From: Paenibacillus eucommiae
Lineage (GTDB): Bacteria > Bacillota > Bacilli > Paenibacillales > NBRC-103111
Direction: 5' to 3'
Length of the DNA stretch: 64,000 nucleotides
Assembly (NCBI RefSeq): GCF_017874215.1
Contig: NZ_JAGGLB010000007.1
Coordinates: forward strand, 229,969 to 293,968
Part shown: in pieces, positions 24,681 to 33,762 of the stretch
Numbering within the stretch: position 1 is the stretch's first letter
Layout of the letters: each line of letters begins with the position of its first letter
Notes under the pieces: generated by a model
The model's database searches: none
What the model saw: the letters and a program-made list of their open reading frames with translations, nothing else
What the model was told of the DNA's origin: nothing
Made by a program: the position numbers and the translations under genes

Positions 24681-25553
24681 TTAGCTCATTTTTCTTCTAA
24701 CCAGCTTATTCATTACCAAAGATATCAAAAATTTCACACCTATCCCCGCATAGACCAAACCGTTCACAAGCATTGGATACTTATTTCGGTAATGCTTCTG
24801 ATGAAACAGATACATGGCTCTATGAAACTCGTAAATGATCTTATAGGGCTTTCTTCTGCTGCTTGCTCCTTTATGATGAACAATAGAAGTGCGGGGGTAA
24901 TAGTAAATTCCCCAACCGTTTTGCTTAATGCGATAACACCAGTCGATGTCCTCACCGTACATAAAAAATTCCTCATCCAGCATACCAACTTGATCAATCG
25001 CTTCTCTCCGTACCAACATAAAGGCACCAACGAGACAGTCAACTGGATACTCCTGATCAGGATCAAGATACCCAAGCTGATATTGATTAAAACGTGGATT
25101 CCTTGGAAACAGCTTAGAGAAGCCAAAAGCATAATAAAATGACGCAGATGGCGTCGGAAACCCTCGCTTACATGCCTTATCCAGAGTACCATCTGGCAGA
25201 ACCAACTTGCAGCCACTGGCTCCTATGTTTGGATGGTCATCCATGAAACGCAGCATAATGTCTAATGTGTCCGGTTTAATAACCGTATCCGAATTCAGCA
25301 GCAGCACATATCTGCCCTCTGCAGCTCTCATACCTTGGTTATTCGCCTTCGCAAAGCCCACATTTTCATTATTTGCAATGATTTTCGCCGCTGGAAACTG
25401 TTTCTTGAATTCTGTAACGGAATCGTCTTTGGATGCATTATCGATCAAGATAATTTCATAACTGTACTCCGTATTTGAATTATATATAGAATGAAGACAA
25501 GCTAAAGTTAGTTCTTGGGTGTTGTAATTTACAATCAGTATGCTTAAATCCAT
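24681..25553 (-). CDS. Family 2 glycosyltransferase, rhamnosyltransferase-like
   Basis: 290 residues from ATG 25553 with GTGGAG upstream. GT-A fold: LSILIVNYNTQELTLACL, LIDNASKDDS, VLLLNSDTVIKPD (sugar-nucleotide and metal site), then GAFMLVRREAIDQVGMLDE and YGEDIDWCYRIKQNGW with the acidic acceptor-site residues. A hydrophobic amphipathic stretch at the C-terminus may bind the membrane. It is similar to WsaE/WsaF-like and WbbL-like enzymes that add rhamnose from dTDP-L-rhamnose, which rfbABCD next door makes. The substrate is inferred. Confidence 0.88.
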   Translation of the reverse strand: MDLSILIVNYNTQELTLACLHSIYNSNTEYSYEIILIDNASKDDSVTEFKKQFPAAKIIANNENVGFAKANNQGMRAAEGRYVLLLNSDTVIKPDTLDIMLRFMDDHPNIGASGCKLVLPDGTLDKACKRGFPTPSASFYYAFGFSKLFPRNPRFNQYQLGYLDPDQEYPVDCLVGAFMLVRREAIDQVGMLDEEFFMYGEDIDWCYRIKQNGWGIYYYPRTSIVHHKGASSRRKPYKIIYEFHRAMYLFHQKHYRNKYPMLVNGLVYAGIGVKFLISLVMNKLVRRKMS

Positions 25554-25583
25554 TGGATTTCTCCACATCTTTGGTTTCTTATG

Positions 25584-25612
25584 ATTATACCACTGTCTTA
25601 GGGAAAGAGTAT
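25584..25612 (-). promoter_or_regulatory. Weak promoter before the GT2 gene
   Basis: Minus strand TATAAT (25589-25584) is perfect but the -35 region (ATACTC, 25612-25607) is poor. It lies between the rfbD terminator and the glycosyltransferase gene. Confidence 0.35.
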
Positions 25613-25639
25613 TAAGGCTGGATTAATTTGTGAAATAAT

Positions 25640-25669
25640 ATGAAAAGACTAGAAAATTACATTCTAGTC
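25640..25669 (-). terminator. Terminator of the long glycan operon
   Basis: GACTAGAA (25669-25662) pairs with TTCTAGTC (25654-25647), followed by TTTTCATATT on the minus strand. The rfbD stop codon lies inside the stem. It ends the minus-strand run that begins at 46998. Confidence 0.7.
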
Positions 25670-26506
25670 ACTATCCGTTAAATATTGTTTAAGTGCCTCT
25701 TTCCAATGCCGAAGATCGCTGAATTGATTAGTACGAATAGCCGTATGCTCTAAGATGGAGTTAGAAGGTCTTGGTGCAGGGCGTGGAAATTCACTTGTTT
25801 TAATCGGATTGACTTGGATGTGTCGTTTTCCTGTTAGATCGAAGATTGTTTTAGCAAACTCATACCAAGAACAACTGCCAGTATTAGAAACATGATAAAG
25901 ACCATAATATGTCGTATTTATTAGCTGAGATAAGAATTCCACTAAATCTACTGTTAACGTAGGAGATCCTACTTGATCATCTACAACAGAAATCTCCGTG
26001 CGACTCTCCGCCAACTTAAGCATGGTCTTCACAAAATTATTTCCATACCGTCCAAACACCCATGAGGTTCTTACAATAAAATAACGTGTGGAAAGAGACT
26101 TAACAAACTCTTCACCCGCAAGCTTAGTCTTCCCATATACGCTTCTCGGGTTTGGTAAATCATACTCACGATAAGGCTGAAGCCCTTCACCATCGAAAAC
26201 ATAGTCTGTGCTTATATAGACCAGTTTGGCGCCTACTCGCTCCGCAGCCATAGCTACATTACGTGTACCAAGAGAATTTACTGCATAGGCTCGATCTTGC
26301 TCAGTCTCAGCTAAGTCAACTTTAGTATAGGCAGCGGCATGAATGACCACATCAGGTAAATCTTGCGTTATAACATCCCATACCAATCTTTGATTCGTAA
26401 TATCAAGCTCTTGACTTGAATAGGAGAACACCTGGTGCTTCTCCCCTAACATTCTCGTAAGATCAGTCCCCAATTGTCCAGAGCCACCGGTTATTAATAT
26501 TTTCAT
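25664..26506 (-). CDS. rfbD: dTDP-4-dehydrorhamnose reductase
   Basis: 280 residues. Reduces dTDP-4-dehydro-L-rhamnose to dTDP-L-rhamnose with NAD(P)H, the last step of the pathway. Nucleotide site ITGGSGQLGTDL at the N-terminus, HAAAYTKVDLAE, STDYVFDG, catalytic YGKTK (about 128-132), and the RmlD-specific C-terminal end with RPSNSILE. Last gene of the long operon, nine bases after rfbB. Confidence 0.95.
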   Translation of the reverse strand: MKILITGGSGQLGTDLTRMLGEKHQVFSYSSQELDITNQRLVWDVITQDLPDVVIHAAAYTKVDLAETEQDRAYAVNSLGTRNVAMAAERVGAKLVYISTDYVFDGEGLQPYREYDLPNPRSVYGKTKLAGEEFVKSLSTRYFIVRTSWVFGRYGNNFVKTMLKLAESRTEISVVDDQVGSPTLTVDLVEFLSQLINTTYYGLYHVSNTGSCSWYEFAKTIFDLTGKRHIQVNPIKTSEFPRPAPRPSNSILEHTAIRTNQFSDLRHWKEALKQYLTDSD

Positions 26507-26515
26507 ATGTCCCTC

Positions 26516-27532
26516 TTAACGGTTAGCATATTGCTGATTGTAATATTTTTGATAATCACCGCTGATGATACGTTTCCACCAATCTTGATTGTCCAAATAC
26601 CAATCAATCGTTTCTACGATACCTGTTTCGAACGTATATTTCGGCTTCCATCCAAGCTCACTAACAATTTTAGAAGCATCTATAGCATATCTACGATCAT
26701 GACCAGGACGATCAGTCACGTACCTAATCAAGCTCTCAGGTTTACCCAAATGCGCCAAAACCTTCTGCACAATTTGAATATTAGTCCTCTCATTATTGCC
26801 ACCTATATTATAAACTTCACCATTGATGCCCCGATGAAGAACAAGATCAATCGCAGAACAGTGATCTTCAACATGAAGCCAATCCCGAATATTCAATCCA
26901 TCCCCATATACAGGAAGATCTCTGTCATGTAGAGCATTAATGATCATTAACGGAATAAGCTTTTCAGGGAATTGAAAAGGTCCGTAGTTATTAGAACAAC
27001 GTGTTATATTTACGGGTAAATCAAATGTCTCATGATAAGCACGAACTAGAAGGTCAGCACCAGCTTTACTCGAGGAGTAAGGACTATTAGGTGCAAGCGG
27101 AGTGTTCTCAGTGAAGTATCCTTCTGAACCCAAGCTTCCGTATACCTCATCTGTGGATACTTGAATAAATTTCTTAACCTGATATTTCTTCGCAGCGTCC
27201 AATAGCACTTGAGTTCCCATAATATTGGTCATGACAAAAATTTCAGGATTTGTTATACTTCTATCCACATGCGACTCCGCGGCGAAATTAATAATGGCAT
27301 CAACACCATTATTGGCAATGCGATCTATTAATTCTCTATTCGTAATATCACCTTTTATAAACTGATAATTGGCAAATTCCTCAAGCTGCTTTAAATTTTC
27401 CAAATTACCGGCATATGTCAGAGCATCTATATGAATGAAGCTATATTGTGGGTATTTATTAGTCATATACAGCAGAAAGTTACTTCCGATAAAGCCTGCA
27501 CAACCTGTGACTAGTATGTTCAAAATGCTCAC
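26516..27532 (-). CDS. rfbB: dTDP-glucose 4,6-dehydratase
   Basis: 338 residues. Converts dTDP-glucose to dTDP-4-dehydro-6-deoxyglucose using bound NAD. Extended SDR: VTGCAGFIGSNFL, FAAESHVDRSI, STDEVYGSL, and the catalytic YSSSKAGAD; RCSNNYGPFQFPEKLIPLMI and RDWLHVEDHC are typical of RmlB. The product feeds both dTDP-rhamnose synthesis (rfbC/rfbD) and the WecE-type aminotransferase of this cluster. Confidence 0.96.
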   Translation of the reverse strand: MSILNILVTGCAGFIGSNFLLYMTNKYPQYSFIHIDALTYAGNLENLKQLEEFANYQFIKGDITNRELIDRIANNGVDAIINFAAESHVDRSITNPEIFVMTNIMGTQVLLDAAKKYQVKKFIQVSTDEVYGSLGSEGYFTENTPLAPNSPYSSSKAGADLLVRAYHETFDLPVNITRCSNNYGPFQFPEKLIPLMIINALHDRDLPVYGDGLNIRDWLHVEDHCSAIDLVLHRGINGEVYNIGGNNERTNIQIVQKVLAHLGKPESLIRYVTDRPGHDRRYAIDASKIVSELGWKPKYTFETGIVETIDWYLDNQDWWKRIISGDYQKYYNQQYANR

Positions 27533-27538
27533 TCCAAA

Positions 27539-28084
27539 CTAAAAATTGATTTCGGCATCTTTAAGCAGTGGGTGCTTCTGATCTTTATCCGATAATAATG
27601 GGCTTGTTACAGGCCATTGAATGCCAATGTCAGGATCATTCCATAAAATCCCTCTGTCATGCTCGGGTGAGTAGTATTCATCTACTTTGTATAGTACCTC
27701 AGTATTTGGCTCTAATGTACAAAAACCGTGTGCAAACCCATTAGGGACTAAAAGTTGTTTTTTATTTACACTACTTAATGTTATTCCAAACCATTCTCCA
27801 AATGTGGATGAATCTTGACGAATGTCAACGACAACATCATATATCGAACCTGCTGTGACCCTTACAAGTTTTGCTTGCGATTTAGGATGCAATTGATAAT
27901 GAAGCCCTCTGAGTACGCCCTGAGTGATGGAAAGGGAGTGATTATCCTGGATAAAATCATAATCAATACCAAAGTTTTGATATTTATCTTTATTGTAGCT
28001 CTCCATAAAAAAACCGCGTTGATCTTCATTGATCTTAGGAGTTATAACAAGAACTCCATCTAGATCTATCTGGATAATCTCCAC
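27539..28084 (-). CDS. rfbC: dTDP-4-dehydrorhamnose 3,5-epimerase
   Basis: 181 residues. Epimerises C3 and C5 of the dTDP-4-keto sugar. Cupin fold with MESYNKDKY, HSLSITQGVLRGLHYQ (catalytic His in the RGLHYQ segment), VVDIRQDSSTFGEW and PNGFAHGFCTLEPN. Follows rfbA by 14 bases. Confidence 0.96.
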   Translation of the reverse strand: MEIIQIDLDGVLVITPKINEDQRGFFMESYNKDKYQNFGIDYDFIQDNHSLSITQGVLRGLHYQLHPKSQAKLVRVTAGSIYDVVVDIRQDSSTFGEWFGITLSSVNKKQLLVPNGFAHGFCTLEPNTEVLYKVDEYYSPEHDRGILWNDPDIGIQWPVTSPLLSDKDQKHPLLKDAEINF

Positions 28085-28098
28085 GAATCAATCTCCTT

Positions 28099-28842
28099 TC
28101 AAAGCTTAAGAATACCGAACTCTTCTCCAAAAACAAGATCTTTAGCCAATTCGTTTGCTTTCACAAGAGAAGCATGCGTTCCAGCATCCGTCCACCAACC
28201 TTTTAAAACATCAAAAGTGAGCTCTTCTTTATTAATGTACGCATTATTCACATCGGTTATTTCTAATTCACCGCGTCCAGATGGCTTTAATGTTCTGATA
28301 ATATCAAATACTTTACTATCGTACATATAGATACCTGTAACTGCATAATTGCTTTTGGCAACCTTCGGCTTCTCTTCTACAGATAATATTTTGCTACCTG
28401 CAAGTTCAGGCACACCGAATCTCTGAGGATCATGAACTTCTTGAATTAATATTTTTGCGCCGCGCCCCTGCGCTCTAAAATTCTGAACATAAGTAGATAT
28501 TTCATCATTAAAAACATTATCTCCAAGAATAACAACCATCTTATCATCGCCAACAAAATGCTCTGCTAAACCAAGAGCTTCAGCAATTCCACCAGCTTCA
28601 TCTTGAACTTTATAGGTAAATGTCACTCCCATTTCTCTACCACTACCAAGTAAATTAACAACGTCTCCCATGTGTTCCTTACCAGTAACGATCAAAATAT
28701 CTTGTATATCTGCTTGTTTAAGCTTATGAACAGAGTGAAAAATCATCGGATATTTCCCAACTGGCAATAAGTGCTTATTAGTAACCTTTGTTAAGGGAAA
28801 CAATCGGGAGCCTGTTCCACCTGCTAGAATTATTCCTTTCAT
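28099..28842 (-). CDS. rfbA: Glucose-1-phosphate thymidylyltransferase (short form)
   Basis: 247 residues, the short RmlA type (as B. subtilis SpsI) rather than the 290-residue enterobacterial form. Makes dTDP-glucose from glucose-1-phosphate and dTTP. Signature GIILAGGTGSRLFPLTKVTN, then KHLLPVGKYPMI with the substrate Lys, VILGDNVFND with metal-binding Asp, and VEEKPKVAKSNYAVTGIY. First of the four rhamnose genes. Confidence 0.94.
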   Translation of the reverse strand: MKGIILAGGTGSRLFPLTKVTNKHLLPVGKYPMIFHSVHKLKQADIQDILIVTGKEHMGDVVNLLGSGREMGVTFTYKVQDEAGGIAEALGLAEHFVGDDKMVVILGDNVFNDEISTYVQNFRAQGRGAKILIQEVHDPQRFGVPELAGSKILSVEEKPKVAKSNYAVTGIYMYDSKVFDIIRTLKPSGRGELEITDVNNAYINKEELTFDVLKGWWTDAGTHASLVKANELAKDLVFGEEFGILKL

Positions 28843-28863
28843 GTCGGATGTCCTACCCCTTCG

Positions 28864-29997
28864 TTAATTATTTTGAAAGAAAGTATACACAATATCCACT
28901 ATTTTGTTTATATCGCTTTCAGAAAGATTATAATACATCGGTAATCGTATCAACTTCTCACTTTCGGATGTTGTGAAAAGATCCTCTCCAGAAAAAGTAC
29001 CAAATCTTACCCCAGCCTCTGAAGTATGTAGAGGCACATAATGAAATACACCCGCTACTTCATAGGATTTCAAAAATTTAATTAGCTCTGTCCGTTGCTC
29101 CAAATTTCGTGTTTTGATATAAAACATATGAGCGTTATGCTTGCAATTATCTGGTACAATAGGTAGATTAACCTTTTCTTTTAATGCCAATGATTCAAAC
29201 AAATGATAATATAAGTTCCAACTTTTCAATCGATTCTCATTAATTTGCTCAGCAGCTTCTAGCTGTGCATATAAAAAGGCAGCGTTGATTTCACTAGGCA
29301 GATAAGAAGAACCTATATCTACCCAAGTATACTTATCAACCTGCCCTCGAAAAAATCTTGATCGGTTGGTGCCCTTCTCCCTGATAACTTCAGCACGTTC
29401 AGTATATTGGCCATCATTAATTAGCAGAGAGCCTCCCTCACCACAGCTATAGTTTTTTGTTTCATGGAAGCTGTAACAACCAAGATGACCAATTTGACCC
29501 AGAAATTTGCCTTTGTATTGACTCATTACCCCTTGTGCTGCATCTTCAATAACTTTTAAATTATATTTAGATGCTATATTCATTATCATATCCATTTCAC
29601 AAGCAACTCCAGCATAATGGACAGGAACTATACCTACAGTCCTAGGAGTAATTGCTTGTTCTATTATCAGTTCGTTCATGTTCATCGTGTCTGGGCGTAT
29701 ATCTATAAACACTATCTTCGCTCCGCGTAATACAAAAGCATTAGCAGTCGAAACAAAAGTAAAAGATGGCATAATGACTTCATCGCCAGGTTGAATATCT
29801 GATAATATTGCAGACATCTCCAAAGCATGTGTGCAAGATGTTGTTAGCAATGCTTTTTCAATGCTGAATTTTGTTTCAATCCATTCATGGCATTTTTTTG
29901 TAAAATAACCATCACCTGAAAGCTTCCGACTGTTTAATGCTTCAGATATATATATAGCTTCATTCCCTATAACAGCAGGGATATTAAAAGGAATCAT
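28864..29997 (-). CDS. dTDP-4-keto-6-deoxyhexose aminotransferase, WecE/RffA type
   Basis: 377 residues, the usual length. A PLP-dependent sugar aminotransferase (DegT/DnrJ/EryC1 family). The PLP Lys lies in GCYSFHETKNYSCGEGGSL, which closely follows E. coli WecE and is unlike the rhamnose-pathway genes beside it. MPSFTFVSTANAFVLRGAKI and VPVHYAGVACEMD are conserved family blocks. It should convert dTDP-4-keto-6-deoxyglucose (RfbB product) to dTDP-4-amino-4,6-dideoxygalactose. The next genes could acylate and transport the product. Confidence 0.9.
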   Translation of the reverse strand: MIPFNIPAVIGNEAIYISEALNSRKLSGDGYFTKKCHEWIETKFSIEKALLTTSCTHALEMSAILSDIQPGDEVIMPSFTFVSTANAFVLRGAKIVFIDIRPDTMNMNELIIEQAITPRTVGIVPVHYAGVACEMDMIMNIASKYNLKVIEDAAQGVMSQYKGKFLGQIGHLGCYSFHETKNYSCGEGGSLLINDGQYTERAEVIREKGTNRSRFFRGQVDKYTWVDIGSSYLPSEINAAFLYAQLEAAEQINENRLKSWNLYYHLFESLALKEKVNLPIVPDNCKHNAHMFYIKTRNLEQRTELIKFLKSYEVAGVFHYVPLHTSEAGVRFGTFSGEDLFTTSESEKLIRLPMYYNLSESDINKIVDIVYTFFQNN

Positions 29998-30010
29998 ATC
30001 CAGCCCCCAA

Positions 30011-30361
30011 TTAAACGTTATATACTAATACACCAATTATAATTATAAAAGTCCCAACTAATTTATTTTTCGTTACTTTTTCTTTTAGAATAATAATTGC
30101 CAGCAAAATTGTAACCACATAATTAAAAGACATAATGATTGTCATAGTTTTTAATGGAAGAAACTTTAGAATGTAGGTTGTTAAAATAGTTATACTTATA
30201 AAGCCGCTATAACCTAATAGCATTAATGAGTATACATGTAATATTTTAATTCGCATACTGCTTTTGCTATACAATTTACTTTTATTTGCACTTATTTTTA
30301 ATACAATTTGACACATGCCATTTAATATAACCACAAAAATTGATATAATAATTATCCACAT
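30011..30361 (-). CDS. Small four-helix transporter subunit 1 (EamA/SMR type)
   Basis: 116 residues, four predicted helices. Size, helix spacing and the GTFIIIIGVLVYNV end fit half-size DMT-superfamily proteins such as ArnE/ArnF, which work in pairs to flip undecaprenyl-phosphate-sugars. It follows a similar gene by nine bases. The role is inferred from pairing and context. Confidence 0.75.
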   Translation of the reverse strand: MWIIIISIFVVILNGMCQIVLKISANKSKLYSKSSMRIKILHVYSLMLLGYSGFISITILTTYILKFLPLKTMTIIMSFNYVVTILLAIIILKEKVTKNKLVGTFIIIIGVLVYNV

Positions 30362-30370
30362 TAACTACAC

Positions 30371-30727
30371 CTATTTATTGATTATAATAATACCTACCAT
30401 CATAATCAATATTCCTATTACATTATTAATACTAATACTTTCATTAAAAAAATAGTAGCTTATTAGAATAATAAAAATGAAAAGAATTGCTGTCGAAGGG
30501 TACGCAATTGATAATTCCAATCTTTTTAATGTTAAATGCCAAAAAAATGCCTGAATCATTAAGCATACTAAAGACATAATATAATACGAATTAAATAATA
30601 CATCAAAAACATCCATGCCCTGTAATTGAGTCGCTGCTAGCTTCCCAAAATAAACAGCTATTGCTTGCGACAAAATACTACCTAACAAAAAATTATAGGC
30701 AACTAAACTTCCTGTTTTTTTATTCAT
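30371..30727 (-). CDS. Small four-helix transporter subunit 2 (EamA/SMR type)
   Basis: 118 residues from ATG 30727, one base after the wbqC-like stop; a longer frame would overlap wbqC by 160 bases. Four helices, with SIAYPSTAILFIFIILISYY and a GILIMMVGIIIINK end, similar in plan to the next gene. The two together look like an ArnE/ArnF-style heterodimeric flippase for a lipid-linked sugar. Confidence 0.75.
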   Translation of the reverse strand: MNKKTGSLVAYNFLLGSILSQAIAVYFGKLAATQLQGMDVFDVLFNSYYIMSLVCLMIQAFFWHLTLKRLELSIAYPSTAILFIFIILISYYFFNESISINNVIGILIMMVGIIIINK

Positions 30728-30728
30728 T

Positions 30729-31430
30729 TTACTTATCAATTTCTCTCCATCCCCAAATAAAATAGGGTGCATCTTCACCTGTATTGAATAACAAATCAAT
30801 AATGGATACATAATGATCAAAGGGATCAAATAATTGCTTATATTGGGGATATCCCTGATAATTTTTATAACATAATTCAATACTTCTATCACTGAAATAG
30901 CTTTCTATAATATAATCCTTTGCTGCTGGGCCAGAGACATATTTTTCTGCTCTCACATTTACTAGCAAATTTATTAACCTATCTAATTTAGTGTCACTCG
31001 TATTGAAATTACGCGAATCTACAAACTCAGTCTTAATCCCTAAAAATTCAGAAGAAATCGTTTTAATCACGTACTGATTAAATTCAGAAAGGGATTCCCA
31101 ATTTTTATCCAAATATATAAATTGAAAAAAATCATTATATTTTTTATAATAAGGGGATCTTGAATAGTTAGCCTGCAGGGTTGTATAATGCTTTTTCCCC
31201 CATTGTAGATTACTAAATCCCACTTCACATATTAATTTTTCGTTGTGAGAACCGACTGGGATTGTAAGCCATTGTGTACCATTTGATGTCTTTATCCTAT
31301 TTCGATTTCTCCAATCATTTTTGGTATACTGTACGTCATCATAGAAAATGAAAATATCTACATCGTTGATTATATCAAAGTAGCCCTTCCATGGGATATA
31401 ATTCGATTGGAGAACTGCTACTGTATTCAT
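30729..31430 (-). CDS. WbqC family protein
   Basis: 233 residues with the WbqC signature: VAVLQSNYIPWKGYFDIIND, FIFYDDVQYTKNDWRNRNRI and a C-terminal PFDHYVSIIDLLFNTGEDA. WbqC proteins are common in O-antigen and surface-glycan clusters, often beside aminotransferases that make acylated amino sugars; the activity is not established here. Stop and start codons of the flanking genes are within two bases, so it is tightly coupled. Confidence 0.88.
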   Translation of the reverse strand: MNTVAVLQSNYIPWKGYFDIINDVDIFIFYDDVQYTKNDWRNRNRIKTSNGTQWLTIPVGSHNEKLICEVGFSNLQWGKKHYTTLQANYSRSPYYKKYNDFFQFIYLDKNWESLSEFNQYVIKTISSEFLGIKTEFVDSRNFNTSDTKLDRLINLLVNVRAEKYVSGPAAKDYIIESYFSDRSIELCYKNYQGYPQYKQLFDPFDHYVSIIDLLFNTGEDAPYFIWGWREIDK

Positions 31431-31431
31431 G

Positions 31432-32097
31432 TTAAATACTCCTTAACTGATCACTAGTTATACCTAATAGAGATCCCTCGCTTGATTTGTAAACACTTTT
31501 ATCATTAGTATTATTCAAAATCACAACCCCTGCACCAATAACATTTTCTTTACCTACAATCACACTATCACGAATAATGGCGCCATTCCCAATAAAACTA
31601 AGTTCATTGATGGTCACATAGCCTGACAATGAAGTAGAAGGTGCTAAGAAACAATAATTGTTAACTGTGGAGTGATGTCCAACATGACATCCACTCCACA
31701 AAATAACTGCATCACCAATACATACGAAAGGTTGAATAATAACTCCTTCGAGTATAAAACTATTCGCACCTATTGTAGCATTCTCAGCAACAATAGCATT
31801 ACTACTAATAAATGAAGCTAGATTGTATCCCTTCTGTTTGGCTTCTAAAAATTTATCTCTACGAATCTTATTTACTTTTGAATATCCGATTGCAATAAAC
31901 ATATCATTTTCTTCAACTGGATATTTTTTTTCGATATCTTCAAAAGCCACTATTGGAACGCCAAGATACTTTTCAGTATTTATATATAATTTATTAACTG
32001 TAAAAGCTACAACATTGTAGTCACTACAATTCTTAAAATAGTAATATACAAGTTCTGCAAAGTCCCCAATACCAAATATGATTATATTACGAATCAA
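31432..32097 (-). CDS. NeuD/PglD-like sugar O- or N-acyltransferase
   Basis: 221 residues. The N-terminal Rossmann-like part (about 1-90, IIIFGIGDFAELVYYYFKN) binds the nucleotide-sugar; the C-terminal left-handed beta-helix (about 100-215) has hexapeptide repeats such as IVAENATIGANSF and IVGKENVIGAGVVI. A His in GCHVGHHSTVNNYCFLAPS is the likely base. In this context the acceptor is probably the 4-amino sugar of the WecE-type enzyme. Acyl donor unknown. Confidence 0.87.
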   Translation of the reverse strand: MIRNIIIFGIGDFAELVYYYFKNCSDYNVVAFTVNKLYINTEKYLGVPIVAFEDIEKKYPVEENDMFIAIGYSKVNKIRRDKFLEAKQKGYNLASFISSNAIVAENATIGANSFILEGVIIQPFVCIGDAVILWSGCHVGHHSTVNNYCFLAPSTSLSGYVTINELSFIGNGAIIRDSVIVGKENVIGAGVVILNNTNDKSVYKSSEGSLLGITSDQLRSI

Positions 32098-32107
32098 TAG
32101 GTCATCC

Positions 32108-32929
32108 TCATTTCACAAGAATGAATCTTAAATACTTAAATAAATGGTTACTTAATGGTCTGATTTCTTTTAAATAGTTATTAATTACTTCAGAATCTTC
32201 AAAAGATTGTCTATGCATTACTGTGCCTTGTCCAAGAAACCATTGAAAATCTATTTCACATTTTGAAAACCCAATTTCTAAACTATCTTGTCTAAATATA
32301 TAGGGTTCAATTCCACCTAATATATTTTTAATATATTCAGCTTGGTTAAATACTTCCTTTTCGATACCAAATTGTGCTTGTACATTCTCATCCGTATGCA
32401 GCACTGAATTAATTTCTTTAAGTACGATATCTGAATATTTTTCCTTATTAATATTATTTTCTATGTTAGACATTGCCTGCCAAAAAAGTTTATTAGGTTC
32501 AAGATCAACATAAAAAATTGCTCCTGGTTTTAAAACTCTAAATATCTCTTTTAACACAAGAGTATAATCATGAACATGATGAATAAAAGAGTAGGCAGTA
32601 GCCATGTCAAAAGAATCATCATTAAAAGGTAGTGTCTCAGCAGGTGAATTATATAAAGTTATATTCCCATTTGATATGTCTACCTGATCCAACATAGCTT
32701 GAGTAACATCAATACCATGGATTTCATCGAACAAATCTTTTGCTAAATCAATAATAAAGCCAGTACCACACCCCACATCGAGTAATTTGGGGCCTGATGC
32801 TTCTCTCAATTCTATTAACTTTTCTTTTACTTTCTGTCTATTTTCCGGTTTGAAATGTGGCTCTTGGTTATAAGAAGCAGCCATAATGGTATGTACTTCA
32901 ATATTTGCTTTGATAATATCTTTATTCAT
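32108..32929 (-). CDS. SAM-dependent methyltransferase
   Basis: 273 residues from ATG 32929, with GGGAG upstream. Class I fold: motif I LLDVGCGTGFIIDLA, then IDVTQAMLDQ, LPFNDDSFDMATAYSFIHHV and RVLKPGAIFYVDLEP. The C-terminal half is longer than in minimal enzymes and includes a stretch that may bind the acceptor. Lies 16 bp after the PhyH-like gene. It could methylate a sugar or the side group made by its neighbours. Confidence 0.88.
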   Translation of the reverse strand: MNKDIIKANIEVHTIMAASYNQEPHFKPENRQKVKEKLIELREASGPKLLDVGCGTGFIIDLAKDLFDEIHGIDVTQAMLDQVDISNGNITLYNSPAETLPFNDDSFDMATAYSFIHHVHDYTLVLKEIFRVLKPGAIFYVDLEPNKLFWQAMSNIENNINKEKYSDIVLKEINSVLHTDENVQAQFGIEKEVFNQAEYIKNILGGIEPYIFRQDSLEIGFSKCEIDFQWFLGQGTVMHRQSFEDSEVINNYLKEIRPLSNHLFKYLRFILVK

Positions 32930-32945
32930 TTCATCACTCCCATGT

Positions 32946-33752
32946 TTATCCTTGGTTAGGTTTATATAATCTTTGATCGTCTTCCACAAAAAATTCCTCG
33001 AGTTTAGTAGGTAAGCGTGTATCAAAACCTATGATTCTCCTAGCCTGATCATTAAGTTTATTAGAAATCTCTTCTGGAATCAACCTCACCCAATCCAAAC
33101 GTTGCTTCATATAAGGTCTACACGCATTCATAGTTAATGAATGCCGCCAATGCTCGGTTTTATTTTCTCCTGCCCTATGCCAAACTCTTGCATTAAAAAC
33201 TATAAAAGTACCTTTTTTACAAATAATTTGATGACAATTTTGTTCAAAGTAATTATTGTCAGGTACAATTGAACTATTGTGAGAACCTGGCAGTAATTTA
33301 GTACCACCGTTTTCCAAAGTAAAATCATCTAATGCCCACATTACGCCAATGTTAAAAGCATAGTCTGGAATTAATCTTGGGCTGTCGACATGCAATCGAC
33401 TACCATAATTAACTCCCCTTGGTGGTAGAGAAGAAGATGTGAATGCATACATTATCCAATATGGATCCAACGATACAGAAAGTATTGCCTGCAATCTTGG
33501 ATCTTCTAAAAGCTTCGCGAAAATCACATCCTGTGCAACAAGATCATGTAATAAATACTTATCGAGAACACTTCTCTCCGACCCTATGGGTTTGTAGTTT
33601 TCAATTGCAACCATTAACTTTTCTCTTAAATAATCACTTAACTGATCATCAATAAAATCCTGAAACATTGTAAATCCGCGTATTTGCATATTGTATGAAT
33701 GTTCTTCTAGTTCTAAATCTGATATCTTCCGAAACTTCAAAAAATCAATCAT
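32946..33752 (-). CDS. Phytanoyl-CoA dioxygenase (PhyH) family protein
   Basis: 268 residues from ATG 33752 (ATG 33758 is also possible; AGGTGG precedes them). Fe(II)/2-oxoglutarate oxygenase fold: metal triad His121-x-Asp123 (SRLHVDSPRLI) and His192 (ARVWHRAGENK), PGSHNS loop at about 155-160, and an Arg after the last His for 2-oxoglutarate. It should hydroxylate an aliphatic substrate such as an acyl group or a sugar. Such an enzyme is unusual in an exported-glycan operon. Confidence 0.87.
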   Translation of the reverse strand: MIDFLKFRKISDLELEEHSYNMQIRGFTMFQDFIDDQLSDYLREKLMVAIENYKPIGSERSVLDKYLLHDLVAQDVIFAKLLEDPRLQAILSVSLDPYWIMYAFTSSSLPPRGVNYGSRLHVDSPRLIPDYAFNIGVMWALDDFTLENGGTKLLPGSHNSSIVPDNNYFEQNCHQIICKKGTFIVFNARVWHRAGENKTEHWRHSLTMNACRPYMKQRLDWVRLIPEEISNKLNDQARRIIGFDTRLPTKLEEFFVEDDQRLYKPNQG

Positions 33753-33762
33753 ATCCATCCAC

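Noticed and set aside
30728..30892. Longer start for the second half-size transporter
   Set aside because: The extra 55 codons overlap the wbqC-like gene in another frame; ATG 30727 one base after that stop is the natural coupled start.
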